Positions 1 through 9,110 of a stretch of DNA of 64,000 bases are shown piece after piece. Where the stretch lies: NCBI RefSeq assembly GCF_020782245.1, contig NZ_JAJGNP010000001.1:478433-542432 (forward strand), written 5' to 3'. The notes beneath the pieces are model-generated. The model was given only the letters and a program-made list of their open reading frames with translations, was not told the origin of the DNA and did not search any database. This DNA comes from Sphingobium soli (GTDB lineage: Bacteria; Pseudomonadota; Alphaproteobacteria; Sphingomonadales; Sphingomonadaceae). Position 1 is the first letter of the stretch. Every line of letters begins with the position of its first letter. The translations under genes and the position numbers were made by a program.

Positions 1-28
1 ACGCGAAGGGTTGCTGGAACAGGCATGA
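1..28 (+). CDS. 3' end of an upstream gene (partial)
   Basis: The second frame reads eight ordinary GC-rich codons (ending LLEQA) to a TGA at 26-28, which looks like the tail of a gene starting outside the window. A weak hairpin follows at 36-66. The fragment is too short to name, and another frame stays open to 87, so the assignment is tentative. Confidence 0.25.
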
Positions 29-35
29 TCCTGCC

Positions 36-66
36 CTTGCTTCCCGCGCTGGGCGTGGGGAGCAAG
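36..66 (+). terminator. weak terminator-like hairpin
   Basis: The arms 36-45 and 57-66 pair over 10 bp with one G-T wobble around an 11-nt loop. No T-run follows, so it could be a transcript-end hairpin for the gene leaving the left edge or simply a chance structure. Confidence 0.25.
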
Positions 67-146
67 GAAGTGACTGATCCTTGTTAATCGCAGGAACTCG
101 CGCCCTGGCCCGGCATTGATTGCCGCACCCCCAGCCGGAGTCCGCC

Positions 147-398
147 ATGTCCTTCACGCAACTCGACCCGCCCCTTCCCGTAGATATCCAGGGCAAGGGG
201 AAGGGCTTTGCCTTTGCCGTCATCGATTATGGCCAGGAGCATAATCTCATCTGGGTGACGGGCCTGACCGATTCGGGCGAAATCTGGTGCGCGCCCAACC
301 CCATGGTCCGTTTGCAGACCAACTGGACGATGGGCCGGGAGGCTCACCCTGGCGGCGATTGGCAGGGCGTCACGCTCGCACCACTCAATCCCAGCTAA
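147..398 (+). CDS. small conserved-looking hypothetical protein
   Basis: This encodes 83 residues beginning MSFTQLDPPLPVDI. I chose the ATG at 147 because a GGAG lies at 137-140 with a 6-nt spacer; a TTG at 120 would add nine residues without a ribosome binding site. The protein is soluble, with no signal peptide or membrane segment, and has regular beta-like stretches (FAVIDYG, IWVTGLT, EIWCAPNPMVR). I do not recognise a family. It converges on the GGDEF-EAL gene, whose stop lies 4 bp away. Confidence 0.6.
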   Translation: MSFTQLDPPLPVDIQGKGKGFAFAVIDYGQEHNLIWVTGLTDSGEIWCAPNPMVRLQTNWTMGREAHPGGDWQGVTLAPLNPS

Positions 399-402
399 AG
401 GA

Positions 403-3021
403 TCAGGACGCCAGCGCGCGCGGTTGAACCCGTAGGGATGCGAGATCGATCGAACGATCGAAAACGACGCCCATCCGGTCATCCTTCGACCAGCGCGCGA
501 TCGCCTGCACCGCCAGCCGATCGGACAATTCGACCGAAAAACTGGTGCCGACAGGCACATTCCACAGCCCTTCGATCAGGGCTCCCGTTTCGGAGATGTT
601 GCGCACCCGGCCGGTATAGACATGCCCGTCATGACGCACCGCCACGGTCCGCAGCATCGTCTTGCGCTCGGGCCGGCTCGACCGATACCCCTTGGGCGTG
701 GCGGCATTCGTGACGCCGCCGCGATGGGCGATCAGCACATCCTCCATCGGCATTGGTCGGCCATAGATATAGCCTTGGATATGGCTGCACCCCAATTGCC
801 GGATCAGCGCCAGTTCGTCCTGTGTTTCCGCGCCCTCTGCCGTCGTGTCCATGTCCAGCGCCTCGGCCAGGCTGACGATCGCCTTGATGATCGCACTGTT
901 GCGACTGCCGTTGATCGCCGCGCCGCGCACGAAACTTTGGTCGATCTTGATCTTGTCGAAAGGCGCTTTCTTCAAATAGCCCAGTGACGAATAGCCGGTG
1001 CCGAAATCATCGAGCGCCAGCCGCACGCCGAGCGATTTCAGGCGCGCGAACATCGAATCGGTGTCCGAATCGTCGTTCAGGAACACGCTTTCGGTGATTT
1101 CCAGTTCCAGTCGTTCCGGCGCCAGTTGCGCGGCCGCCAGCGCGTTCATAACGGTCGAGGGGAAACCGGGATTGGCGAACTGTGTCGGGGAGACATTCAC
1201 CGCGACGCGGATGCCTTCAGGCCATTGTGCCGCATCCAGGCAGGCGGTGCGCAACACCCATTCGCCGAGCGGCCCGATCAGGCCGGTATCCTCTGCGATC
1301 GGGATGAAGAGCGCCGGCGAAATCGGCCCTCGCGTCGCGTGGTTCCAGCGCAGCAGCGCTTCGTAACCGGTGATCTGTTCGGTACGCGACGACACGACCG
1401 GCTGATAGACCAGATGCAGGCCGTCGGCGGCCAGCGCATGGCGCAAATCCTCCTCCAGCTTGCGCCGGTCTTCGGCATCGGCATGCATTTCGGGCGCATA
1501 GAAACGGTGCACGCCGCGCCCGTCGCCCTTGGCAGCGTATAGCGCCAGGTCGGCGTTGCGAATCAGCGCTTCGGCGGTCACGCCATCCTGGGGAGACATG
1601 GACACGCCGATGGAAACGCCAATGACCACCGATGTCCCTTCGATAGTATAGGGTTCGGCGACCGTCGCGATAATGGCTTTGGCCAGGAGTTCCAGGCCGC
1701 TTTTGTCATGATGACGCGGCAGCAATATCTTGAACTCGTCGCCGCCCTGTCGCCCGACCAGCCCCTTATCCCCCACGACGCGCTGCAACCGCTGGCTGAC
1801 CTGGCGCAAGAGCGTATCGCCAGCCGGGTGTCCCAGCGAATCATTGACGCTCTTGAACCGATCCAGGTCGAGCATCATCAGCGTGCATTCACCCGGCCGG
1901 CCGTGGCGGGCAGCCACCGCCTGCTCCAGCGAACGCAGCATCTGGATGCGGTTGGCCAGGCCGGTCAGCGAATCATATTGCGCCAGTCGCGTCACTTCCG
2001 CCTGGCTGCGTCGCATTTCGGTGAGGTCCGTGCCCGACCCGCGAAAACCATGAAACTGGCCATATTCGTTGAACACCGGCTGCCCGGAGATCGACCACCA
2101 ACGCTCTTCCTTCGACAAGGCCGCGCAGACGGGGATTTCGGAAAAACCGGTGCGGGCGGACAGGTGGAAGCCCAGCGTGCGTTCGCCATCGCCCGCCTGC
2201 CGGTCGCCCGGACGCAATATGTCGGTAAAGACCCGGCCGATGAGGCTGCCGCACGGCAGGTTCATCGTCTCGCACAGCGTGTCGGATATATAGGTCAGGC
2301 TCCCCTGCCGGTCGGTTTCCCAGAACCAGCCGCGTCCGCTGCGTTCATGTTCCTGCAACAGTCGGTCCGATCGCTGGGCGCGCAAGTCCTGGCGATGCAT
2401 CGCCATGGCGCGATCACGATCGACCGAAGCCTGCCTGACGGTGGCGACCGCCATGACCAGCAAACCGCTGGATAGCAGACCGATCGGGATCAGCCCTGCG
2501 CTCCCAATGAAGGCCGCGATCAGCAGGCCTAGAAAATAGCTCATCCCCAGCAAGCGCCGGTCCCCGACGATACAGGCCACCAGCAAGGCCACCACCAGTT
2601 GGGACAGGGCCGTCAGCGCCGGCGAAGCCGTTTGGGTCCATCCCAACGCGCCGGCGATCCAGGCACTGTAACTAAGGCCGGACAGAAACAGCATGGGCAA
2701 CATGGCCCAGGTCTGGATATGCGGCAGCAAACTGCGGAACCGATCCTGTCGCGGCAGGATCATCAACATGCCATCCACCAGGAACATCAGCCCCAGCAAC
2801 AGGAACTGCGCCCAGCCCTGCTGCCGGAAGACGAGCAGCCCCAATATTAGAATGACGCACATTTTCGACAGCAGGATCAGCGGCCACAGTCGCGCGATGT
2901 GGAAAAAGCTGCCGCAAATCCAGGTCGCACCGACATCTGTACCGCTTCGCGTCAGGCCAAGCGCCATCAACAACGTGGCAGGTCGTGACAACTCTGAAGA
3001 AGACGCGCGCTTAAGAGACAT
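403..3021 (-). CDS. membrane GGDEF-EAL protein with PAS and C-terminal PilZ domain
   Basis: The product is 872 residues. Hydrophobic segments fill about residues 15-200, a PAS domain follows at about 235-345 (GWFWETDRQGSLTYIS), then a GGDEF domain with an intact RQGGDEF near 424, an EAL domain beginning near 530 (GYEALLRW at about 552) and a PilZ domain at about 780-865 with NISETGAL, matching the NxSxxG element. The family makes (GGDEF) and breaks (EAL) cyclic di-GMP, and PilZ binds it. One polypeptide therefore carries potential synthesis, hydrolysis and binding parts. Both motifs look intact, so the net activity cannot be read from sequence. It stands alone and probably sets local cyclic di-GMP at the inner membrane. 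Confidence 0.9.
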   Translation of the reverse strand: MSLKRASSSELSRPATLLMALGLTRSGTDVGATWICGSFFHIARLWPLILLSKMCVILILGLLVFRQQGWAQFLLLGLMFLVDGMLMILPRQDRFRSLLPHIQTWAMLPMLFLSGLSYSAWIAGALGWTQTASPALTALSQLVVALLVACIVGDRRLLGMSYFLGLLIAAFIGSAGLIPIGLLSSGLLVMAVATVRQASVDRDRAMAMHRQDLRAQRSDRLLQEHERSGRGWFWETDRQGSLTYISDTLCETMNLPCGSLIGRVFTDILRPGDRQAGDGERTLGFHLSARTGFSEIPVCAALSKEERWWSISGQPVFNEYGQFHGFRGSGTDLTEMRRSQAEVTRLAQYDSLTGLANRIQMLRSLEQAVAARHGRPGECTLMMLDLDRFKSVNDSLGHPAGDTLLRQVSQRLQRVVGDKGLVGRQGGDEFKILLPRHHDKSGLELLAKAIIATVAEPYTIEGTSVVIGVSIGVSMSPQDGVTAEALIRNADLALYAAKGDGRGVHRFYAPEMHADAEDRRKLEEDLRHALAADGLHLVYQPVVSSRTEQITGYEALLRWNHATRGPISPALFIPIAEDTGLIGPLGEWVLRTACLDAAQWPEGIRVAVNVSPTQFANPGFPSTVMNALAAAQLAPERLELEITESVFLNDDSDTDSMFARLKSLGVRLALDDFGTGYSSLGYLKKAPFDKIKIDQSFVRGAAINGSRNSAIIKAIVSLAEALDMDTTAEGAETQDELALIRQLGCSHIQGYIYGRPMPMEDVLIAHRGGVTNAATPKGYRSSRPERKTMLRTVAVRHDGHVYTGRVRNISETGALIEGLWNVPVGTSFSVELSDRLAVQAIARWSKDDRMGVVFDRSIDLASLRVQPRALAS

Positions 3022-3109
3022 GGGGCGCCTTCTAATCGCGATCTATTGACAGAGACTTACTTACAGACCGTAAATCAATGGGGCGGCATCCCTTTTCCGC
3101 CCCTGCCTG

Positions 3110-4222
3110 TCACACCCGCATGGGCATCAGCACATAGAGCGCCGGACTGGCGTCATTTTCCCGGATCAAGGTCGGCGCGGCGGCATCGGCCAGGTGCAGT
3201 TCAACAAGGTCGCTGTCGATCTGGCCGAGGATGTCGAGCAGATAGCGGGCGTTGAATCCGATATCAAAGCCTTCGCCCTGGAACGCGCCGGGCACTTCTT
3301 CGGCCGCGGTGCCATTTTCCGGACTTGTGACCGACAGGGTGATACGGTCCTTGTCTAGGGTCATCTTGACCGCGCGGGTCTTTTCCGTCGCGATGGTCGC
3401 AACGCGGTCGACGCCATCCTCGAAACTGCGCGGGTCTATCTTGAGCAGCTTGTCGTTACCGGTCGGGATGACGCGGCTGTAATCGGGGAAGGTCCCGTCG
3501 ATCAGCTTGCTGGTCAGGATCGCACTGCCCAGGCCAAAGCGGATCTTGCTGGCCGACAGGCTGATCTGGACCGATCCTTCCACTTCGTCGAGCAGCTTGC
3601 GCAATTCGCCGATGCATTTGCGCGGAACGATGATGCCGGGCATGCCGTCAGCGCCATCGGGCCGCGGCACGGTGACGCGGGCCAGGCGATGGCCGTCGGT
3701 CGCCGCGGCTTTCAGCACGGGCTGCCCCTCATCGGACACATGAAAATAGATGCCGTTCAGATAATAGCGTGTTTCCTCGGTCGAAATCGCAAAGCGCGTC
3801 TTGTCGATGATCTGCTTCAATGTTTCGGCCGGCAGTTCGAACTGCGTCGGCAGGTCGCCCTCGGCAATCACGGGAAAATCGTCGCGCGGCAGCGTCGACA
3901 GGTTGAAGCGCGCGCGCCCCGCCTGGATCAGCATCTTGCCGTCGGCGGCCTGCAACGACACCTGGCTGCCTTCGGGCAGCTTGCGCGCTATATCGAACAA
4001 GGTGTGGGCGGAAATGGTCGTCGCGCCGGGCTGCTCCACCTGTGCGGAGATGCTTTCGACCACCTGAAGGTCAAGGTCGGTCGCCATTAGCTTGATCGCG
4101 CCGTCGGCCGATGCCTCGATCAGCACGTTGGACAGGATGGGAATGGTATTGCGCCGCTCGACCACCGACTGGACGTGGCTCAGGCTCTTGAGGAGCGTTG
4201 CGCGTTCGATGGTGGCCTTCAT
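3110..4222 (-). CDS. dnaN: DNA polymerase III beta subunit (sliding clamp)
   Basis: The product is 370 residues, the usual clamp length. It starts MKATIERATLLKSL and ends with the hydrophobic YVLMPMRV tail, as clamps do. The three-domain pattern is clear (RRNTIPILSNVL near the start, AATDGHRLA in the middle, a late PENGTAAEEV strand). I chose the ATG at 4222 because AGGGA sits just upstream; an upstream in-frame start at 4309 would add 29 atypical residues. The clamp encircles DNA and tethers the replicative polymerase. No dnaA is adjacent, and recF lies 9.7 kb away instead of next door. Confidence 0.96.
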   Translation of the reverse strand: MKATIERATLLKSLSHVQSVVERRNTIPILSNVLIEASADGAIKLMATDLDLQVVESISAQVEQPGATTISAHTLFDIARKLPEGSQVSLQAADGKMLIQAGRARFNLSTLPRDDFPVIAEGDLPTQFELPAETLKQIIDKTRFAISTEETRYYLNGIYFHVSDEGQPVLKAAATDGHRLARVTVPRPDGADGMPGIIVPRKCIGELRKLLDEVEGSVQISLSASKIRFGLGSAILTSKLIDGTFPDYSRVIPTGNDKLLKIDPRSFEDGVDRVATIATEKTRAVKMTLDKDRITLSVTSPENGTAAEEVPGAFQGEGFDIGFNARYLLDILGQIDSDLVELHLADAAAPTLIRENDASPALYVLMPMRV

Positions 4223-4392
4223 GTCCCTGTTCTGTCCGTTCTTTTTAAGCCGAGAGCCGGGGGTTCGGTCGAATCCCGGCGACACTGATGGATGCTTCTT
4301 CATAACCACTGTTGTCGTCCCTGCAAGCGTGGCATCGCCCTTTCATTACGGATGGGGTTGCAAATGAGGGCGGCTTGCGCTTTGCCCTGGCA

Positions 4393-4893
4393 ATGCGCCG
4401 CGCCCTCGCCTGCCTTGTCCCGCTGCTGCTCGCGCCGCCGCCCGCCATCGCGCGCGATTCACTGGGCATTTTCGAAAGCTGGGGGGCATTTCGCGATCCT
4501 GCGGCAGGACAATCAGCGCCGCGCTGCTATGCCATTGCCCAGCCGCAGGTCCGGCGCGGCCGCGCGCCGCGGGGCTTTGCCGCCGTAGGCAACTGGCCGC
4601 GCGACCATGTGCGCGGACAGGTCCATTTTCGCCTCAGCCGCGCCCACTCACCCGACGCCCCGGTTCGCCTGAGCGTGGGCGAGCGCCGCTTCACATTGGT
4701 GGCGGGGCAGGTCGACGCCTGGGCCACGGACGCCCGCGCCGATGCGCAGATCATCGCCGCCATGCGTTCGGCCACCAGCATGAGTGTGTCCAGCGTTGGC
4801 GCGGACGGCCGCGCCTTTGCCGACAGCTACGCCCTGCGCGGCGCGGCCACGGCGATCGACGCCGCCGCGCTGGGCTGCGCGCGCCTGCGCTAA
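4393..4893 (+). CDS. exported IalB-like (invasion-associated locus B) protein
   Basis: The product is about 166 residues with a signal peptide (MRRALACLVPLLLAPPPAIA, cleaved before RDSLGIF). The mature part has the look of IalB-family proteins: an early SLGIFESWGAFR block, a Cys-containing strand (RCYAIAQPQ) and a late Cys (LGCARL) that could pair with it. The start is uncertain: the ATG at 4393 has a poor ribosome binding site, and a TTG at 4375 has GAGG upstream. It is divergent from dnaN and 48 bp ahead of rlmN, so it may be transcribed with rlmN. Family assignment is by pattern only. Confidence 0.5.
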   Translation: MRRALACLVPLLLAPPPAIARDSLGIFESWGAFRDPAAGQSAPRCYAIAQPQVRRGRAPRGFAAVGNWPRDHVRGQVHFRLSRAHSPDAPVRLSVGERRFTLVAGQVDAWATDARADAQIIAAMRSATSMSVSSVGADGRAFADSYALRGAATAIDAAALGCARLR

Positions 4894-4941
4894 GCCCGGC
4901 TCCGCCTTACATTTGCCCGAAAATTCCGCTATGGCGCGGCC

Positions 4942-6204
4942 ATGCAGACATCCGCCAGCCCCCTGATGCCGATTCCCGGCGCTATTGATCCTGTGCCCGT
5001 GCCGCGCGCCGTGACGCCGCGAGAGGATGGGCGCGTTGACCTGATGGGCCTGTCCCGCGCGCAGATCAAAAGCGTGTTCGAGGAAGCGGGGCTGGACGCC
5101 AAGGCGGCAAAGCTGCGCTCCAAGCAGATTTTCCATTGGCTCTATCATCGTGGCGAAACCGATTTCGACGCCATGACGGACCTTGCCAAGCCGATGCGCG
5201 GCTGGATGGCGGAGCGATTCGTGGTTGGGCGCCCCCAGGTGGTCGAAGCGCAGGTGTCGAGCGACGGTACCCGTAAATGGCTGCTGCGATCCGATGACGG
5301 TCAGGATTATGAGATGGTCTTCATCCCTGATGCAGACCGGGGCACGCTGTGCGTTTCCAGCCAGGTCGGCTGCACATTGAACTGCTCCTTCTGCCATACC
5401 GGCACGATGCGGCTGGTGCGCAACCTGACGCCGGGCGAGATCGTCGGGCAGGTCATGCTGGCCCGCGACGCACTGGGTGAATGGCCCAAGGGCAGCATGG
5501 CGTCCGCCAATGATGACGAGGAAAGCGACGAGGCGTCGCATTCCACGTCTGACGGCCGGATGCTGACCAACATCGTGATGATGGGCATGGGCGAACCGCT
5601 CTATAATTTCGATCATGTCCGCGACGCGCTCAAGGTCGTGATGGATGGCGATGGGCTGGCCCTGTCCAAGCGGCGCATCACTTTGTCGACCAGCGGCGTC
5701 ATCCCGATGATGGCGCGCGCAGGTGAGGAAATCGGCGTCAACCTCGCCGTATCGCTCCATGGCGTGACCAAGGATGTGCGCGACGAGCTGGTGCCGCTCA
5801 ACCGCAAGTTCGGGATTGAGGCGCTGCTGGCCGCCTGCGCCGCCTATCCCGGGGCGAATAATGCCCGGCGCATCACCTTTGAATATGTGATGATCAAGGA
5901 CAAGAATGACAGCGACGCGGACGCGCGCGAGCTGGTGCGGCTGCTGCGGCATTATAAGCTGCCGGCGAAGGTCAATCTGATCCCGTTCAATCCGTGGCCG
6001 GGCACCGATTATGAATGTTCCACGCCCGAACGGATCAGGCGCTTTTCCGACATCGTGTTCGAAGGCGGCATTTCCGCGCCGGTCCGCACCCCTCGCGGTC
6101 GCGACATCATGGCGGCGTGCGGCCAGTTGAAAAGCGCCAGCGAGAAAAAGAGCAAGGCCGAGATGCGCCGCCTCGCCGAAGAGAAGCAAGCCGCGCTGGG
6201 ATGA
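4942..6204 (+). CDS. rlmN: dual-specificity 23S rRNA/tRNA (adenine-C2) methyltransferase
   Basis: The product is 420 residues. The radical-SAM CxxxCxxC motif is CTLNCSFC (Cys144, 148, 151), followed by [14 protein letters not shown], the SAM-binding GEP block. The late Cys393 in MAACGQL matches the cysteine that carries the methyl group in RlmN. Known family members methylate C2 of A2503 in 23S rRNA and A37 in some tRNAs using a 4Fe-4S cluster. A 25-residue acidic/Ser-rich insertion lies at about 182-205 between EWPKG and GRMLTN, longer than in E. coli. A strong terminator follows at 6242-6269. Confidence 0.95.
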   Translation: MQTSASPLMPIPGAIDPVPVPRAVTPREDGRVDLMGLSRAQIKSVFEEAGLDAKAAKLRSKQIFHWLYHRGETDFDAMTDLAKPMRGWMAERFVVGRPQVVEAQVSSDGTRKWLLRSDDGQDYEMVFIPDADRGTLCVSSQVGCTLNCSFCHTGTMRLVRNLTPGEIVGQVMLARDALGEWPKGSMASANDDEESDEASHSTSDGRMLTNIVMMGMGEPLYNFDHVRDALKVVMDGDGLALSKRRITLSTSGVIPMMARAGEEIGVNLAVSLHGVTKDVRDELVPLNRKFGIEALLAACAAYPGANNARRITFEYVMIKDKNDSDADARELVRLLRHYKLPAKVNLIPFNPWPGTDYECSTPERIRRFSDIVFEGGISAPVRTPRGRDIMAACGQLKSASEKKSKAEMRRLAEEKQAALG

Positions 6205-6241
6205 CCCGGGGCTGACAGGCTGCGCGTCAAAGCGCAATCAG

Positions 6242-6269
6242 AACCCCGCCCTCACCCGGCGGGGTTTTT
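6242..6269 (+). terminator. rho-independent terminator of rlmN
   Basis: A 9-bp perfect stem (6242-6250 with 6258-6266) has a 7-nt loop and runs into TTTTT. It sits 37 bp after the rlmN stop and just before the ribosome binding site of the next gene. Confidence 0.85.
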
Positions 6270-6289
6270 CAGTTTAGGAGGGAATGAGG

Positions 6290-6712
6290 ATGACGGACGA
6301 GGACATAAGGGCAATCGCGGACGCCTTCATCGCCCGCACCTTGCCCAAGGCCGATTGGACGCATGACGCGCATTTCGCGACCGCGCTCTGGCTCATGCTG
6401 AAACGACCGGACCTGCGGCCCGAACGCGACATGGGGGCGCTGATCCGACGCTATAATGAAAGCGTTGGCGGGGTGAACGATGACAATAGCGGCTATCATG
6501 AGACGATCACACAGGCATCCTTGCGCATGGCGCGGCGGCTGCTGGCGGATCTGCCTGACGATGTCGCCCCTTCGGTGGCTTTTGCCGCGGTCAAGGCGTC
6601 GCCGCTAAGCGACAAGGATTGGCTGTTCGCCTATTGGTCGCGCAGCGCTTTGATGACGCCGGCGGCGCGGCGCGACTGGCTGGAACCGGACATCAAGCCC
6701 ATGCCCGCCTGA
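6290..6712 (+). CDS. hypothetical soluble protein
   Basis: The product is 140 residues, mainly helical and soluble, beginning MTDEDIRAIADAFI. Visible features are a TLPKADWTHDAHFATALWLM block, YNESVGGVNDDNSGYHET, and a Trp-rich tail. Two His residues near residues 26-29 and one in GYHET could bind a metal or ligand, but this is speculation. I chose the second ATG at 6290 because AGGAGG at 6276-6281 is 8 nt upstream; the ATG at 6284 is only 2 nt away from it. I do not recognise the family. A terminator follows. Confidence 0.65.
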   Translation: MTDEDIRAIADAFIARTLPKADWTHDAHFATALWLMLKRPDLRPERDMGALIRRYNESVGGVNDDNSGYHETITQASLRMARRLLADLPDDVAPSVAFAAVKASPLSDKDWLFAYWSRSALMTPAARRDWLEPDIKPMPA

Positions 6713-6722
6713 ATCGCTGACG

Positions 6723-6755
6723 AAAAAGGGCGGCCCCCTTGGGGACCGCCCTTCG
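6723..6755. terminator. bidirectional terminator between convergent genes
   Basis: AAGGGCGG and CCCC arms pair with GGGG and CCGCCCTT, forming a stem of about 12 bp with a short CTT loop and one bulge. A-rich and T-containing flanks allow it to serve both the upstream plus-strand gene and the minus-strand outer-membrane gene that ends at 6795. Confidence 0.75.
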
Positions 6756-6794
6756 CTTGATCTGATCGTGAGAGAGCGATCAGAACGACGTGGA

Positions 6795-7304
6795 TCAGAA
6801 GCGGAAGCCCACCCCGACCATGGCGGCGTCGCGGCCACCGACATTCTGTTCATATTCGGTGCGCTGATATTCGGCCGAGATATAGGTGTTCGGCGTCGCG
6901 GCGAACTCCAGGCCGCCGCCATAGCGCACGCCTTCCAGGCCTGCTCCGTCGCCATCGAATTCGAAGCGGGTCGAGGCATAGCCTACCTTGCCGAAAGCGA
7001 GGACGCGCGGGGTCACGACATAGCCGGCGCGCAGCGACGCGGCGATGTCGCGGCTGACGTCGAGGCCGCTGTCATCGACCGTGGTGTCGCCCAGGCTCAC
7101 TTCAACGCCGCCCGTGATGCGGGGAGCAAGCGCCAGATCGTAGCCGGCGGTCACGCCATAGGCGAAGCCATCTTCGCCGCCGATCTTGTCATAACCCATG
7201 GTGACGCCGGCGCGCGGCCCAGTGAAGGGCGCAGCGTCCTGAGCGAAGGCAGGCGCAGAAACGGCGGTGGCAGCAGCAATCGCTGCGAAAATCACAGTCT
7301 TCAT
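6795..7304 (-). CDS. small outer-membrane beta-barrel protein
   Basis: The product is 169 residues with a typical signal peptide (MKTVIFAAIAAATAVSAPAFA, then QDAAPF). The mature part alternates hydrophobic residues in eight or so strands with Gly/Asp/Thr turns, and ends MVGVGFRF; a terminal Phe is the usual barrel-assembly signal. It resembles the OmpA-like/Omp25 porin-family barrels of about 160-200 residues, which span the outer membrane without a periplasmic domain. The exact role (structural, adhesion or small-solute passage) cannot be read from sequence. The upstream region to 7606 is non-coding and holds two hairpins. Confidence 0.8.
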   Translation of the reverse strand: MKTVIFAAIAAATAVSAPAFAQDAAPFTGPRAGVTMGYDKIGGEDGFAYGVTAGYDLALAPRITGGVEVSLGDTTVDDSGLDVSRDIAASLRAGYVVTPRVLAFGKVGYASTRFEFDGDGAGLEGVRYGGGLEFAATPNTYISAEYQRTEYEQNVGGRDAAMVGVGFRF

Positions 7305-7606
7305 AAAGTCCTCGTTTTTGTTCTTAGCGCCGCGACTTAGATATTCATCCGGCGTTCAGGTTCGATGCAAAGAGACCACGGCTTTTACCTATGGTCACTC
7401 CTGCTTCTATTCTCTCCATCTAAAGAGAGAATGGAGCGCGTTGTGCATCATCATCGCGCAACGCCCATCTAGGATCGCAGAAATCAGTTGCAAAGAGGGC
7501 CTGAATTTATTTCAATCAATTTCAGGCCCTGTGTTGCAAAACGGTGACATCCTTCCGGACCCAACCCTGTGCGACCCCTGTCGACCTGTCATGAAAGTGC
7601 GCTAGA
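7305..7606. promoter_or_regulatory. non-coding divergent promoter region with two hairpins
   Basis: About 300 bp separate the minus-strand barrel gene from the plus-strand cytochrome gene. It is more AT-rich than its surroundings and has no convincing ORF. Perfect inverted repeats lie at 7409-7416/7425-7432 (8 bp, ATTCTCTC) and 7496-7505/7521-7530 (10 bp, AGGGCCTGAA). GTTGCAAA also occurs twice, just before and just after the second hairpin. Confidence 0.5.
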
Positions 7607-8335
7607 ATGACCGCCATGAATATGATGCCAGACAGCGCCGACCCAATCGTCAAGCGCCACCGCCTGTCCACCCGCCTGTGGCACTGGCTAAACGCGCTGT
7701 TGCTCTACATCCTGTTCACCAGCGGCCTTGGCATCTTCAATGCTCACCCGCGCCTCTATTGGGGGGCTTATGGCGCGAATTTCGATCCGGCCTGGCTGGA
7801 GCTGGACCGATTCGGCAGCTGGTGGACATTGCCAGCCACCTATAATTTGGCGCTGTCACGCCACTGGCATTTGACAGCCGCGCCGATCTTCGCCTTCGCC
7901 CTGCTCGCCTACATGCTCTGGAGCCTGGCCAACCGGCATGTCAGCCGCGACCTTGCCTTCCATCGCGACGAACTGGCGCCCCGACATGTGTGGCAGGATA
8001 TCAAGGATCATGCGCGGCTGCGCTTCCCGACGGGAACGGCGGCGCTGCGCTACAATGTCTTGCAAAAAGCGAGCTATATCGGCGTGATTTTCGTGGCGCT
8101 GCCGCTTGTCATCCTGACCGGCCTGACCATGTCGCCAGGCATGAATGCCGCCTTGCCCTGGCTGGCGGACCTGTTCGGCGGGCGGCAATCGGCGCGCTCG
8201 ATCCATTTCATCGCCGCCTTCGCGCTGGTCGCCTTCTTTCTGGTCCATATCCTGATGGTCCTCTTGGCCGGACCGGTGAACGAGGTGCGATCCATGATCA
8301 CCGGGCGCTACAAGGTGCCGGAGGAACGCCCATGA
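7607..8335 (+). CDS. cytochrome b/b561-type membrane protein
   Basis: The product is 242 residues with four or five hydrophobic helices and His residues placed for heme: LSTRLWHWLNALLLY, SRHWHLTAAPIFAF, and SIHFIAAFALVAFFLVHIL. This fits the cytochrome b561/thiosulfate-reductase cytochrome b family, which passes electrons between quinones and an exported enzyme. The stop overlaps the ATG of the next gene (ATGA), so the two are translationally coupled. The natural inference is that it is the membrane electron partner of that molybdopterin protein. In-frame ATGs at 7616 and 7622 are alternative starts. Confidence 0.85.
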   Translation: MTAMNMMPDSADPIVKRHRLSTRLWHWLNALLLYILFTSGLGIFNAHPRLYWGAYGANFDPAWLELDRFGSWWTLPATYNLALSRHWHLTAAPIFAFALLAYMLWSLANRHVSRDLAFHRDELAPRHVWQDIKDHARLRFPTGTAALRYNVLQKASYIGVIFVALPLVILTGLTMSPGMNAALPWLADLFGGRQSARSIHFIAAFALVAFFLVHILMVLLAGPVNEVRSMITGRYKVPEERP

Positions 8336-9078
8336 TCCTCGCCCGCCGCGCGCTGCTGCTGGGTGCGACCGCCGCCCTCACTGGCTGCGATCGCCTCGCC
8401 CGGAACGAGACTGTCCGAAATGCCCTCTTTTCCGCCGAGAATTTCCACAAATGGGCACAGCGCAGCTTGATGGCGCGCGATGCGCTGGCGCAGGAATTCC
8501 GGCCCGACCAGATTTCGCCGGTCTTTCGCGCCAATGGCACCGCCAATCCGAACACGCCCGAATACAAGGCGATCTGGCGCACGGGCTTTGCCGACTGGCG
8601 CCTGCGCGTCGATGGCAAGGTCGCTCGGCCGCTGTCGCTTTCACTGTCGCAACTGCGAACCCTGCCCCACCGCGAGCAGATTACCCGCCATGACTGCGTC
8701 GAAGGCTGGAGCGCGATCGGCAAATGGCGCGGCGTGCCGCTGCGCACGATCCTCGATGCGGCCGGCTTGCGGCAGGATGCGCGCTATATCGTCTTTCATT
8801 GCGCCGACGATATGGGGGGCGGCCGATCCTATTATGAAAGCATCGACCTCATCGACGCTTTTCATCCGCAGACCATCCTTGCCTTCGCGCTCAACGACCG
8901 GCCGCTTTCGGTCGCCAATGGTGCGCCTTTGCGCCTGCGGGTGGAGCGGCAACTGGGCTATAAGCAGGCAAAATATCTGATGCGGATCGAAGCGGTGGAC
9001 AGCATTGCGAACATCGGCCACGGCAAGGGCGGCTTCTGGGAAGACTATGCCGGCTATGATTGGTATGCCGGTATTTGA
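8332..9078 (+). CDS. exported molybdopterin-dependent oxidoreductase, lipoprotein-like
   Basis: The product is 248 residues. The core is the sulfite-oxidase-type Mo-cofactor fold, with TRHDCVEGW placing the molybdenum-ligating cysteine at Cys122 and a late RVERQLGYKQAKY block. The N-terminus has RR followed by a hydrophobic stretch and a lipobox ending LTGC (Cys19), so it may be Tat-exported, lipidated or both. I chose the ATG at 8332 because it overlaps the cytochrome gene stop. The pair recalls MsrP/MsrQ, but the partner is a b561-type cytochrome instead of MsrQ, so the substrate is unknown. Confidence 0.85.
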   Translation: MILARRALLLGATAALTGCDRLARNETVRNALFSAENFHKWAQRSLMARDALAQEFRPDQISPVFRANGTANPNTPEYKAIWRTGFADWRLRVDGKVARPLSLSLSQLRTLPHREQITRHDCVEGWSAIGKWRGVPLRTILDAAGLRQDARYIVFHCADDMGGGRSYYESIDLIDAFHPQTILAFALNDRPLSVANGAPLRLRVERQLGYKQAKYLMRIEAVDSIANIGHGKGGFWEDYAGYDWYAGI

Positions 9079-9110
9079 CGCCTGCGTAACGACATGACAC
9101 ATGGAACAAT

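Noticed and set aside
4648..6237. 529-codon minus-strand frame opposite rlmN
   Set aside because: It covers the whole rlmN gene, whose radical-SAM motif and product are certain. The frame has no family features and is a shadow of high-GC codon use.
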